Under the pieces are notes generated by a model, which saw only the letters and a list, made by a program, of their open reading frames with translations, made no database searches and was not told where the DNA came from. Of a stretch of 64,000 nt of DNA, positions 54,673-63,199 are shown in pieces. Location: positions 558,001 through 622,000 of the forward strand of contig NZ_FUKN01000013.1 of NCBI RefSeq assembly GCF_900163785.1, given 5' to 3'. Within the stretch, counting starts at the first letter, position 1, and the number at the start of each line of letters is the position of its first letter. The DNA is from Psychrobacter sp. JB385. Its GTDB lineage: Bacteria > Pseudomonadota > Gammaproteobacteria > Pseudomonadales > Moraxellaceae. Both the position numbers and the translations under genes were made by a program.

Positions 54673-55890
54673 TTAGTTCATATCTGTATCAGTATTCGAT
54701 GGTGTGAGCATAATGCCATCACGCTCAGACTCAGGCAGAGTCGTGCGGCGTGTTGGGTTAACGTTTTGCGGATCAACGTTTGCTTCTCTGGCAGTCGAGC
54801 TTGTGCTTGATTGACTGGTAACGCGCTCTGTTGACGCTTCTGGCAATCCTAAGCCAATATTGACACCATTATTATTCATAGGCGCTGTGAAAGAACCAGC
54901 AACGGGTGCATTGGCTGGAGCAGCATTGTCACTTGGTAGTCTCAATTGACTGGCGTTGCGAATCATTTGGAGTTTGGTTGCACCATTATATTGACCAGTG
55001 GCAGCAGAAGCGTCTGTCATACTTGAGCGACCAAGTTTTCCAAAGGTTATCTTATTGAGCCACGTGCTGTCGCGTTTGGTTTTTAATTTAACACGGCCAT
55101 CGTTGGTCAACCAGTTTGGATAGTTGATTTGCAGTAGAGTCTTATATTCATTTGCCAAATCAGTCAGACCCAATTTGCCATGACTATAAGCAAGCACGGC
55201 AATGGCTTCTGGCGTGGATTCACTGAGTGGATAATATTGGAATACCCATTTGGCGCGGTTCACAGCAGCGACATAGGCTTCACGCTCGATGTACCAATTG
55301 GCAGCGCTCATCTCACTTTGTGCAAACTGATTGTAAATAAAGGTCATGCGCTGAGCCGCATCTGGTGCATAAGGGCTGTTCGGGTATTTATTAATAAGCT
55401 CTTGGAAGTTGGCAAAAGCAATACGCAAGTAGGCGGTATCGCGCTCTGCTTGATTTAGTTTAAACAGCTTTAAGCCTTCTGATGAGCCTTCCATATTGGC
55501 CACGCCGCGTACATAGTAGGCATAGCTGACTTGTGGGTTGGATGGGTATAGGCGAATGAATTGTTCAGCACTGGATGCGGCCATTTCAAACTCGCCACTG
55601 GCATACTGTGCATACATCATGTCGAGCAGGGCTTGCTCAGCGTACTGTCCAGTAGGGTAAAAAGTACGCAAATTGGTCAAATCTTCGATGGCTTGATTGT
55701 AGCGATTTTTGTCAATTTGAGCGATGGCATCGTTATAGTAGTTTTGCTCTGATTTTTCGGCAGTTTCTACTGCATCGACGTCTTTTTTACCAGTCAGGTT
55801 TTTGAAAGTCTGACAACCCACAAGGTTTACGCTAAGCGCAAGTAAGGTTATTGAGGACAGTTTGATAAACGTATTGCCAACAGCTTGCAT
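54673..55890 (-). CDS. bamD: Outer membrane protein assembly factor BamD
   Basis: A 405-residue lipoprotein with lipobox LVGC at about residue 23-26. TPR-type repeats follow (YNDAIAQIDKNRYNQAIEDLTNLRTFYPTGQYAEQALLDMMYAQYASGEFEMAASSAEQFIRLYPSN region), the BamD five-TPR scaffold that holds BamA, BamC and BamE. E. coli BamD is 245 residues; the extra 130-140 residues here are a C-terminal Asn/Thr/Ser-rich tail. ATG 55890 is chosen over 55929 because GGAGAAGAAGT precedes it. It is divergent from rluD. Confidence 0.92.
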   Translation of the reverse strand: MQAVGNTFIKLSSITLLALSVNLVGCQTFKNLTGKKDVDAVETAEKSEQNYYNDAIAQIDKNRYNQAIEDLTNLRTFYPTGQYAEQALLDMMYAQYASGEFEMAASSAEQFIRLYPSNPQVSYAYYVRGVANMEGSSEGLKLFKLNQAERDTAYLRIAFANFQELINKYPNSPYAPDAAQRMTFIYNQFAQSEMSAANWYIEREAYVAAVNRAKWVFQYYPLSESTPEAIAVLAYSHGKLGLTDLANEYKTLLQINYPNWLTNDGRVKLKTKRDSTWLNKITFGKLGRSSMTDASAATGQYNGATKLQMIRNASQLRLPSDNAAPANAPVAGSFTAPMNNNGVNIGLGLPEASTERVTSQSSTSSTAREANVDPQNVNPTRRTTLPESERDGIMLTPSNTDTDMN

Positions 55891-56715
55891 ACTTCTTCTC
55901 CGACACAAGACGCACAATAGCAGCGCCATTATGCTATATAAAAGGTTAATAATAAAAAACGATGCTTATGGCATCAGTTAACTGTCTACTATTGAGTATG
56001 CTTATGATCAAGCGGACTCATTATAAATATGATCTTCATCGAATGCGATTTTGCTATGGCTAATACAACTTATGCATTAGATCAAGATCTTATTTTACGC
56101 TAATAAAATACGATTATTCTGAAATACAGTGCCATAGCATACAGCAAAACATGGCTATACTTTATAGAATAACACTGGCCTCGTCTATTTTTTCGCCATC
56201 TAATTGTAGCTACATGCTGTCAAATACCTATGAATCGGTGCTGCTCAGACATTTTAACATCACTCAGACCAGCCAACACCAGTTTTTGACCTCGCTATAT
56301 TGATGCAATTACATGAGGATGTATCTGCTTATAAGTACAATATATTTTAGATGGTTTGACACCGCCCTCTGATTTTAGCCTAGCATTTTAACATGAGCGG
56401 TCACTGTGAGCGATATCCAATGCTACTGGCATCGCTAAATATACAGTAAATTACAGCAATGTCATATTCTAGAGAGTTACTAGGTGATGCTTGATAAGGC
56501 AGTTGATCTTCAAAAAAAGACAGATAAAACAGGGCATCTATAGGGCTTAAGTGCTTGGCATGATACACTATCGCCATATTGCTTTCGCTTTTTTTAACGA
56601 AGATTACTTTTAACATACATGAGTAATCAATGAGCGGTTGTCTGTTTTTTATAAAACTTCCTTTAACGTTGCTATTTCAAGCCATGCTAGGAAGTGTGTT
56701 CTATATAAATCTATT
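55891..56715. other. Divergent intergenic region between bamD and rluD
   Basis: Over 800 bases, AT-rich, with no supported gene. A minus-strand frame at 56401-56616 (71 codons) has no ribosome-binding site and no recognisable content. I see no clear operator. The length is unusual for a bamD/rluD divergent pair. Confidence 0.4.
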
Positions 56716-57936
56716 ATGAATAATAATGCTATGACTACCCATTTACCACCGAATCAGACGCTAGATACTGATTCATCAGCACAAGAGTCACCAATGCCAA
56801 ATAACGTTTTAAAAAATGACGAGCCTGACAATCAAGCAATGATTGATGAGGACACCGACGCTCTTGATCATGACGATTTGCTCGAAGAAGATAGCGATAT
56901 TGATGACGAGATTGACGATAGCGACATAGAGGATGATGTTCCTGTTGCTGGTCAAGCTGTACCAGTGGTGGTAGATATGACGCACATTGTCACCGAAGAT
57001 GAGTCTGGCCTGCGCATTGATAAAGTGGCTTCGCAGGTGTTTTCAGACTTTTCGCGTGTGCAAGTACAAGGTTGGATAACTGACGGAAGCTTGCTCTATA
57101 ACGGCAGTGTGCAACGACCAAAAGTCCGTGTCAAAGCAAATGATGTCCTACATCTATCAACGACGTTGCAGCAGCATAGTGAAGATCAGCCAGAAAACAT
57201 CGATATTGATGTGGTCTATGAGGATGACGACGTACTGGTGATTAACAAACCTGTTGGTATGGTGGTTCATCCGGGCGCTGGCAATCAAACAGGCACTTTG
57301 GTCAATGCTTTGCTGTACCATTATCCGCAGCAACATCACTTGCCGCGCGCAGGTTTGGTACATCGTATTGACAAGGACACATCAGGTCTTTTGCTCATTG
57401 GTAAAACCAAACCGGCTCAGATGGCCTTGATGGAGCAGCTAAAAGACAAGTCGGTCTATCGCCATTATCAATGTGTGGTGGCAGGAGATGCAGCAAGTTT
57501 ACTTCGTCACAGGCGTATCGATGCACCGATTGGTCGTCATCGTACTCAGCGTACCAAAATGACGGTAATGACCGCAGGGCGTGAAGCTGTGACGCATTTA
57601 TTAAATGTCACACCGCTGAATGAAAACTACTGTTTATTGGATGTTGGACTTGAGACAGGGCGTACGCATCAAATTCGTGTGCATTTAAGCCATGTGACTT
57701 ATCCGCTAGTAGGGGATCGGGTTTATGGGGGGCGTCGCCAACTGCGCTCAGGTCTAACAGAAGCACAGCGTCAAGCGATTAGCAACTTTCCACGTCAAGC
57801 CTTGCATGCCTATACATTAGGATTTGTTCATCCAACGACAGGCGAAGACATTGAGGTCACAACACCACTGCCTGAAGACATGCAGCAGTTAATAGCAGTA
57901 TTAAGCGATGGCTATGATGACGAATATGACAAATAA
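56716..57936 (+). CDS. rluD: 23S rRNA pseudouridine synthase RluD
   Basis: A 406-residue enzyme that makes pseudouridines 1911, 1915 and 1917 in helix 69 of 23S rRNA. An S4 RNA-binding domain is at about 95-150 (LRIDKVASQVFSDFSRVQVQGWI). The catalytic motif GLVHRIDKDTSGLLLIGKT contains the Asp nucleophile, and GRTHQIRVHLSH is the family C-terminal motif. The first ~90 residues are an acidic extension (D/E-runs) absent from E. coli RluD (326). The start is the ATG at 56716; an in-frame TTG at 56638 is unlikely. pgeF follows. Confidence 0.93.
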   Translation: MNNNAMTTHLPPNQTLDTDSSAQESPMPNNVLKNDEPDNQAMIDEDTDALDHDDLLEEDSDIDDEIDDSDIEDDVPVAGQAVPVVVDMTHIVTEDESGLRIDKVASQVFSDFSRVQVQGWITDGSLLYNGSVQRPKVRVKANDVLHLSTTLQQHSEDQPENIDIDVVYEDDDVLVINKPVGMVVHPGAGNQTGTLVNALLYHYPQQHHLPRAGLVHRIDKDTSGLLLIGKTKPAQMALMEQLKDKSVYRHYQCVVAGDAASLLRHRRIDAPIGRHRTQRTKMTVMTAGREAVTHLLNVTPLNENYCLLDVGLETGRTHQIRVHLSHVTYPLVGDRVYGGRRQLRSGLTEAQRQAISNFPRQALHAYTLGFVHPTTGEDIEVTTPLPEDMQQLIAVLSDGYDDEYDK

Positions 57937-58042
57937 ATAGGTATTTCTAAAGGCTTGTGATAGTCAATAAAAAAGCACTTATTGTCGGCAATACAATCAC
58001 CATATATAAATAATAACAACCCATGAATACGGTATATCAGCC

Positions 58043-58951
58043 ATGATTAATACGTTTCCCATGACATTGCTGGCGCAGATTGATAATGTGGCGGTTTTCC
58101 AAACGTCTGCTTTTTTTAGCGATGATACTCTCAATATTGAGACGCTCGATTCGAAGAGCGTGCAAGCTGACGAAAAGAGTAGGGCTAATTATGGTGAGCT
58201 AAACTTAGGGTTGCATGTTAAGGATGACGCGACAAAGGTACTAAATAATCGTATGCGTTTATTGTCTGCTATCAACGAGCAAATAATGAATGTAACGCTA
58301 AATAGTGAGCAGCACACAAAGATCAAACGCCTACATTGGGTCAACCAAGTCCATGGTAAACAGATTCAGAATATTGATTTTGCGGCACTAAGTATGGAGC
58401 CGATGGCTGCCGATGCCATGATTAGCAAGCAGGCGGGTCTTGGACTGGCGATCATGACAGCAGATTGTGTCCCTATTGTGTTGTATCAACCTGCCAGTGG
58501 TCAGATTGCCGCGATTCATGCAGGCTGGCAAGGGTTGGCATGCGGAATTATTCAAGCGACCGTGCAAGATTTCACGGAGTCTGGAGAGATTAAAGCATGG
58601 ATTGGTGTTTGTATCAGTCAAGCGAGTTATGAGGTTGGTCACCATGTTCGTGATCAACTGTTTGCAGGCTGCTTTGAAAACCAGTCATTAACAGCCTCTG
58701 ATCTTGATCGTTTTGACCAGCGGTATGTTGTTAATAGTGAGGCAGGTAATGCTGATAAGCTCAAACTTGATTTACCAATGCTGGCTGCCGATCAATTGAA
58801 GGCGACTGGTGCAACGTTGGCTGATGGGTTACCGGAGCATTGTAGTTACGCTGATAATCGATATTACTCTTATCGACGCCAGACGCATTTGAATCAGCCT
58901 GCTACAGGACGTATGGCATTGGTGATTGTTCGTAGTCTTTCTGCGTTTTAA
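58043..58951 (+). CDS. pgeF: Multicopper polyphenol oxidase / purine nucleoside phosphorylase-type YfiH protein
   Basis: A 302-residue YfiH/laccase-domain protein. Family motifs: LHWVNQVHGKQIQNID, MTADCVPIVLY, AAIHAGWQGLACGIIQATV and PEHCSYADNRYYSYRRQ, with the metal-binding His and Cys residues. In E. coli YfiH (PgeF) corrects peptidoglycan errors or acts on nucleosides; exact role debated. It is 106 bases downstream of rluD, the conserved bamD-rluD-yfiH neighbourhood. Confidence 0.88.
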   Translation: MINTFPMTLLAQIDNVAVFQTSAFFSDDTLNIETLDSKSVQADEKSRANYGELNLGLHVKDDATKVLNNRMRLLSAINEQIMNVTLNSEQHTKIKRLHWVNQVHGKQIQNIDFAALSMEPMAADAMISKQAGLGLAIMTADCVPIVLYQPASGQIAAIHAGWQGLACGIIQATVQDFTESGEIKAWIGVCISQASYEVGHHVRDQLFAGCFENQSLTASDLDRFDQRYVVNSEAGNADKLKLDLPMLAADQLKATGATLADGLPEHCSYADNRYYSYRRQTHLNQPATGRMALVIVRSLSAF

Positions 58952-59022
58952 TAAAAGCTATTTATTAATAGAAGCAGGTAACGGTGGCTATTCGTTTGTA
59001 GCATTTATAGGTTAATCGTCCA

Positions 59023-59061
59023 AAAAAATAGCAAACTTATATTAAGTCTGCTATTTTTTTA
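59023..59061. terminator. Bidirectional terminator between pgeF and tsuA
   Basis: AATAGCAAACTT (59027-59038) pairs with AAGTCTGCTATT (59044-59055) with one mismatch; A-run and T-run flank it. Confidence 0.85.
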
Positions 59062-59081
59062 TTCGCAAATTATCGGTTTTT

Positions 59082-60344
59082 TTAGCATACAGAATCATTA
59101 GATTTTGGGACAGACAGCCCAAATAAGGGGCGCAAATATAAGGCTAAAAAAGTCCCTGCCATTGCCATAATGCCCCAAATATACCCATGAGCACTAAAAG
59201 AGGCAATACCACCAAAATAAGCACCGATATTACAGCCAAAAGCCAGACGCGCGCCATAACCCATCATCAAACCGCCAATCACAGAGGCTGCAAAATTGCC
59301 TAGAGTAATCTGAGTAAATTTGAATAAACCTCCTGCTGCCGAGGCAATAAAAGCACCGATGATAATACCGATATTCATGACCGTGGTCGAATCAGCAAAA
59401 ATTGAAGCATTTAGCGCAGCGGCATTGGTTCCTTGCCAATAACCCCAGCTTGCAACATCAACGCCAAAGTTGCTTGCAATTTTAGAACCCCATAATGTAA
59501 ATGCAGAGGTGATACCCCATGGCTGACCACGCGTGATCAATGTTAGCGCATTCAATACTGCTAAGACGATTGCTGCTGCAAATAACGGCCATGAGCCGCG
59601 AAAAATGCGTCTCCAACCTTTTTCAGTCGGCACGGGTGCCATTTTCGGTGCGTTGGTTTTTTTCTCAACAATGAGCGTGACCCATGCAATCAGACCAAAT
59701 AGTGCAAGCGATACTATCCAAGCACCACTATAGCCAAGACCTGTGGAGGTCGCTAAAGAAAAAGGAGCAAAGGAGGGCATCTCTTCTGTCCAAAATGGCA
59801 GATGATAGGCGCCAACAGTTGCGCCAATGACAAAAAAGATAAAGGTGATAAACATCACTGAACGTCCACCGCCAACAGCGTAGAGCGTCCCAGAAGCACA
59901 GCCGCCGCCCAGCTGCATACCAATACCGAATACAAAAGAGCCGACGAGTAAACTGACGCCCACGGGTGATACATACCCTGCGACCGAGCCGCCAAACAGG
60001 GTCGTACCATAGGCAAGAATAGGGGCAAATAGACTGACGGCAACCGCTAACATCAGCATATGAGAACGCATTGCTTGTCCATTACCCACTGACATCAGAC
60101 GCCTAAATGCAGAAGTAAAACCAAAACGCGCATGAAACAGAGTATAGCCAAGCAGTAGGCCGATAATAAAAAGTAAGGGCTGAGCCATAGGTTGAGTGCC
60201 AAACAGGTAAATCAGCATAACAAAGCCAGCAAGTGCGCCGCCTACTACCAGTAGCTTTTGCGGGTCGTTTAATTCCAAGGTTCCTCTAGCAATAGGGTCT
60301 AGTGTGTCGTTTACGGGTTGAACTTTCGTTGTTGTAATAGCCAA
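59082..60344 (-). CDS. YeeE/YedE family thiosulfate transporter (TsuA-like)
   Basis: A 420-residue integral membrane protein with the duplicated YeeE/YedE domain. Each half carries a glycine-rich loop with a conserved Cys: GGGCASGTLYAVGGGRSVMF, and FGCNIGAYFGGIASFSAHG near the C-terminus. TsuA uses such cysteines to pass thiosulfate across the membrane. The start is TTG 60344, with GGAAGG ten bases upstream; no ATG in frame is nearby. Sulfur-type operators upstream fit the role. Confidence 0.85.
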   Translation of the reverse strand: MAITTTKVQPVNDTLDPIARGTLELNDPQKLLVVGGALAGFVMLIYLFGTQPMAQPLLFIIGLLLGYTLFHARFGFTSAFRRLMSVGNGQAMRSHMLMLAVAVSLFAPILAYGTTLFGGSVAGYVSPVGVSLLVGSFVFGIGMQLGGGCASGTLYAVGGGRSVMFITFIFFVIGATVGAYHLPFWTEEMPSFAPFSLATSTGLGYSGAWIVSLALFGLIAWVTLIVEKKTNAPKMAPVPTEKGWRRIFRGSWPLFAAAIVLAVLNALTLITRGQPWGITSAFTLWGSKIASNFGVDVASWGYWQGTNAAALNASIFADSTTVMNIGIIIGAFIASAAGGLFKFTQITLGNFAASVIGGLMMGYGARLAFGCNIGAYFGGIASFSAHGYIWGIMAMAGTFLALYLRPLFGLSVPKSNDSVC

Positions 60345-60492
60345 AAGAGTACATCCTTCCCTGATATATGTTTTCAGAGTTTGTTATTTAAATGGTTTTT
60401 TGGAATATTTAAGCGGTATATTCGGGAAAATTTGAATAAGTGACCTATGATAAACCCGTTCATTAAAAGCGTGACAAGAAGAAGGGGGATTT

Positions 60493-60515
60493 ATATATTC
60501 TTCAATGGAATATAT
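60493..60515. promoter_or_regulatory. Inverted repeat ATATATTC-N7-GAATATAT
   Basis: Eight-base perfect arms at 60493-60500 and 60508-60515. The ATTC/GAAT arms resemble the ATTC-N8-GAAT-type operators of persulfide-sensing ArsR-family repressors (BigR, SqrR, YgaV). GAATAT and ATATTC half-sites also occur at 60403-60408 and 60418-60423. All are upstream of tsuA. Confidence 0.4.
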
Positions 60516-60748
60516 AAGCTTGTAATGGCTGATTAATGATTAATCGTAATACAAGGAATCTATCCTTTTCCTTAACTATTATTTATTCAATCTATTGGCC
60601 GCTCATTCATTAAAAATAGTTATATCGTTAGGACACTGATTAAGTTTTTATAAATATAGCAAATAAGATCAGGTTGAATTTACAAAAGCTTGCCTCATAT
60701 TAGCTAAATAAATAAGATATCTATAACATACATTTTTAGCATCCTAAA

Positions 60749-60767
60749 AACAGACTCTGAGTCTGTT
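60749..60767. promoter_or_regulatory. Perfect 19-bp palindrome before the flavodoxin gene
   Basis: AACAGACTC-T-GAGTCTGTT, 26 bases upstream of the ATG. The position suits a repressor operator or an mRNA hairpin near the ribosome-binding site; no T-tract follows. Confidence 0.55.
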
Positions 60768-60792
60768 CAATTAATCCACAATTAGAGTTTGT

Positions 60793-61410
60793 ATGAATAC
60801 ACCTGTGAAATCGTCTTTAACCTCCACCTCCACTGATAATGTTCCCAACGTTTCTATTGCCGTGATTTTTCATAGTAACTATGGGCATACCAAGCGTGTT
60901 GCTGAAGCTATTGTCAAAGGGGCGCACCAGCAATTACCAGCATCACAGGCCAAAATTGTCGATGTCCATGATGTCGATTGGGAGTATTTGGATCAAGCGG
61001 ACTTGTTGGTCTTTGGTAGCGCTGTCTATATGGGTAGCGTGACGGCTGAATTTAAGACCTTTATGGATGAGACCTCAAAGCGTTGGTATCATCGGACATG
61101 GGAAGGTAAGTGGGCTGCCGCCTTTGCCAATTCGGGTGGGTTAAGTGGTGATAAATTGGCAGTATTGCAGCAGATTTCCTTGTACGCAATGCAGCATGGT
61201 ATGAATTGGATTGGATTGCCCTTGATGCCAACGGGTCATGAAGCCCATGATTTGAACCGACTATCCAGCTTTTTGGGATTAATGACACAGTCTTTGGATG
61301 GACCGCCAGAAGAAACCCCAGGGCCTGGCGATATTGATACGGCTATTTGGTTTGGGGATCATTTAGCAAAAACCATTATCAAACATCAGCCAGCTTCTAC
61401 AAAGTCTTGA
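60793..61410 (+). CDS. Flavodoxin-like NAD(P)H:quinone oxidoreductase (WrbA-related)
   Basis: A 205-residue flavodoxin-fold protein. VIFHSNYGHTKRVAEAIVKGA is the FMN phosphate loop, FGSAVYMGSVTAEFKTFMDE the second FMN loop, and FANSGGLSGDKLAVLQQIS the third. The C-terminus (GPPEETPGPGDIDTAIWFGDHLA) is family-typical. WrbA-type enzymes reduce quinones with two electrons. It faces tsuA across a palindrome-rich gap; a functional link to sulfur metabolism is speculation. Terminator follows. Confidence 0.82.
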   Translation: MNTPVKSSLTSTSTDNVPNVSIAVIFHSNYGHTKRVAEAIVKGAHQQLPASQAKIVDVHDVDWEYLDQADLLVFGSAVYMGSVTAEFKTFMDETSKRWYHRTWEGKWAAAFANSGGLSGDKLAVLQQISLYAMQHGMNWIGLPLMPTGHEAHDLNRLSSFLGLMTQSLDGPPEETPGPGDIDTAIWFGDHLAKTIIKHQPASTKS

Positions 61411-61441
61411 GATAAAGTGGTAAGTTGCCCTTAAAGTCGTT

Positions 61442-61612
61442 CAATAAAAAAACAGATACCAAGTTGGTGTCTGTTTTTTTGCTTTACTGGGCATGGTTTT
61501 GTACAGCAAGAGGTGCCGTGACAGGTATGGGGCTATCAACGAATTGAAACGATTGACAACCTGTAATTAGCAGTACCGAGGTCAATAAACCGCTTAGCGT
61601 TAAGGATTTCAT
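61442..61612 (-). CDS. Small predicted lipoprotein (56 codons)
   Basis: A minus-strand frame with MKSLTLSGLLTSVLLITGCQ at the N-terminus, a well-formed lipoprotein signal with lipobox LITGC (Cys at 19). After cleavage only about 38 residues remain (SFQFVDSPIPVTAPLAV...). The stop codon lies within the hairpin of the flavodoxin terminator. Upstream sequence has only a distant GAG. It lies 148 bases downstream of tolB on the same strand, separated by a terminator. Confidence 0.55.
61445..61482. terminator. Terminator after the flavodoxin gene
   Basis: CAGATACCAA (61454-61463) pairs with TTGGTGTCTG (61465-61474) with one mismatch, extended by A-run and T-run. It overlaps the 3' end of the small lipoprotein frame on the minus strand. 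Confidence 0.8.
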
Positions 61613-61685
61613 AAAGGTATCTCAAAAAGCAATGAAAGGTATATAAATACTACTTATTATAGTATTAATCATTATAAGTAATATT

Positions 61686-61721
61686 ATAAAAAGCGCCTCG
61701 TATAACGTTAGGCGCTTTTTT
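61686..61721 (-). terminator. Terminator after tolB
   Basis: AAAAAGCGCCT (61688-61698) pairs perfectly with AGGCGCTTTTT (61710-61720). It lies about 40 bases after the tolB stop, so the tolA-tolB transcript ends here. Confidence 0.88.
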
Positions 61722-61760
61722 ATGTTTCACGAGTACATCAATAAAGCGAAGCCGACCCTC

Positions 61761-63053
61761 TTATTTGGGACTAGGTGACCAGACGGGTGAGCGGATAACA
61801 CCTTGTCCTGATTTACCGAACGCTTCGCCGCCGTTTAATGATTTAATGGTTAGTACACCTTTACCGCCTTGCTTTGAGGCATATACCACGCGCTTACCAT
61901 TTGGAGAGAAGCTTGGTGCTTCATCAATCCCTGTGTTGCCCAGATTAGCAGTGACCGCGCCATTGTTATTCATGATGGCAGCTGCTCTTCCACTCAAAAA
62001 AGCAATTTGTGAGCCATCGCTACTATATTGCGGACTGGTCGCATAACCGCTATTGGATACTTTGGTTGTGCGACCTGATCCGAACTCATAACGATAAATT
62101 TGCGGCTTATTAAAGCCGGCCCGATCACTGACAAAGACGAAAGATTTACCATCGGGTGCATAGCTTGGTTGTACTTCACTGCTAGGCCAATTGGTAAGTC
62201 TTCTAGGCTGACCGCCACTGGCACTCATCTCATAAATATGAGCACTGCCTTCAAAGCTGCTGGAAAATAGTATCTTACTACCGTCAGGCGAAAATGAAGG
62301 GCTCAAGTTACTGCCTGCAAAAGGCGTTAACGCACTTGCGCCGCCGCCACTAACATTTTGTACATAAATAACTGGGTATGACTTGTCGCGCTGTACAGAA
62401 TAAGCGATACGACTGCCGTCTGGTGACCATGCTGGTGAAAAGATAGAGCCTGCAACTTCTGTGATGGTTTTGGCGTTTTCGCCGTCTGCATCCATAACTT
62501 TTAGGCGTGAGACTTTCTCTTTTCCAGCGCCAATCTCTTCAATATAGGCGATACGCCCTGAAAAATCACCTGGGATACCTGTGATAAGTTCATACACTTT
62601 ATCGGAGATCACATGCCCTGCATAACGTAGGCTTTCTCTATTATTATCAGCGGTTAAGCTTTGCTTGCCTTCGATGACCCGACCAGATTTGACATCAATT
62701 ACTTCATAATCAGTCACTATCTTTCCGCGATTACTGCGCGTAGTGCCGACCACCAGATAAGGAATTCCCATACTTTGCCATACGGGTAAAGAGCCTGCCA
62801 GCTCACCACTGCTGTGCGGCTGCTGCGGCAGGTTTTGGCTAGTCACTTTTAGCTCAGTCTTACTCAAATCATTTAATACGATAGGTGATAAAACCGAATC
62901 GCCAGCGAAGGGCACAAAAGCCACTTGGTTTTGCTGGACAGGGATTTCATAATTCCATTCTAAGACAGCAGGCTCTGCAAATAATGTCGGAGAAATAAGC
63001 AGAATGGAGGTACTAGCAAATAAAGCGATACATAGTTTCTTATCAGTATGCAT
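61761..63053 (-). CDS. tolB: Tol-Pal system beta-propeller protein TolB
   Basis: A 430-residue periplasmic protein. A signal peptide ends near LFAEPA (about residue 27). Residues to about 165 are the N-terminal alpha/beta domain; the rest is a six-bladed propeller with repeated W-S-P-D-G-S-R-I-A-Y, F-S-P-D-G-S-K-I-L-F and Y-A-P-D-G-K-S-F-V-F segments. TolB links Pal to TolA during outer membrane constriction. It follows tolA; pal, the usual next gene, is not downstream here. Confidence 0.95.
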   Translation of the reverse strand: MHTDKKLCIALFASTSILLISPTLFAEPAVLEWNYEIPVQQNQVAFVPFAGDSVLSPIVLNDLSKTELKVTSQNLPQQPHSSGELAGSLPVWQSMGIPYLVVGTTRSNRGKIVTDYEVIDVKSGRVIEGKQSLTADNNRESLRYAGHVISDKVYELITGIPGDFSGRIAYIEEIGAGKEKVSRLKVMDADGENAKTITEVAGSIFSPAWSPDGSRIAYSVQRDKSYPVIYVQNVSGGGASALTPFAGSNLSPSFSPDGSKILFSSSFEGSAHIYEMSASGGQPRRLTNWPSSEVQPSYAPDGKSFVFVSDRAGFNKPQIYRYEFGSGRTTKVSNSGYATSPQYSSDGSQIAFLSGRAAAIMNNNGAVTANLGNTGIDEAPSFSPNGKRVVYASKQGGKGVLTIKSLNGGEAFGKSGQGVIRSPVWSPSPK

Positions 63054-63199
63054 GAGTCAGTTGAGCTCCTAAAGTAATATGGTTATCATTTTTATAAGTA
63101 ATCGACATATGATGAAGCGGTATGTGCTGCGTAGACTGCGGTTTAGCCTCGCATTATCAAGTATTTACGTTAACAATAATACAAGATATGAGCAACTCA

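Noticed and set aside
56401..56616. Minus-strand 71-codon frame in the bamD-rluD gap
   Set aside because: No ribosome-binding site and no recognisable motif, although the gap is long enough for a gene.
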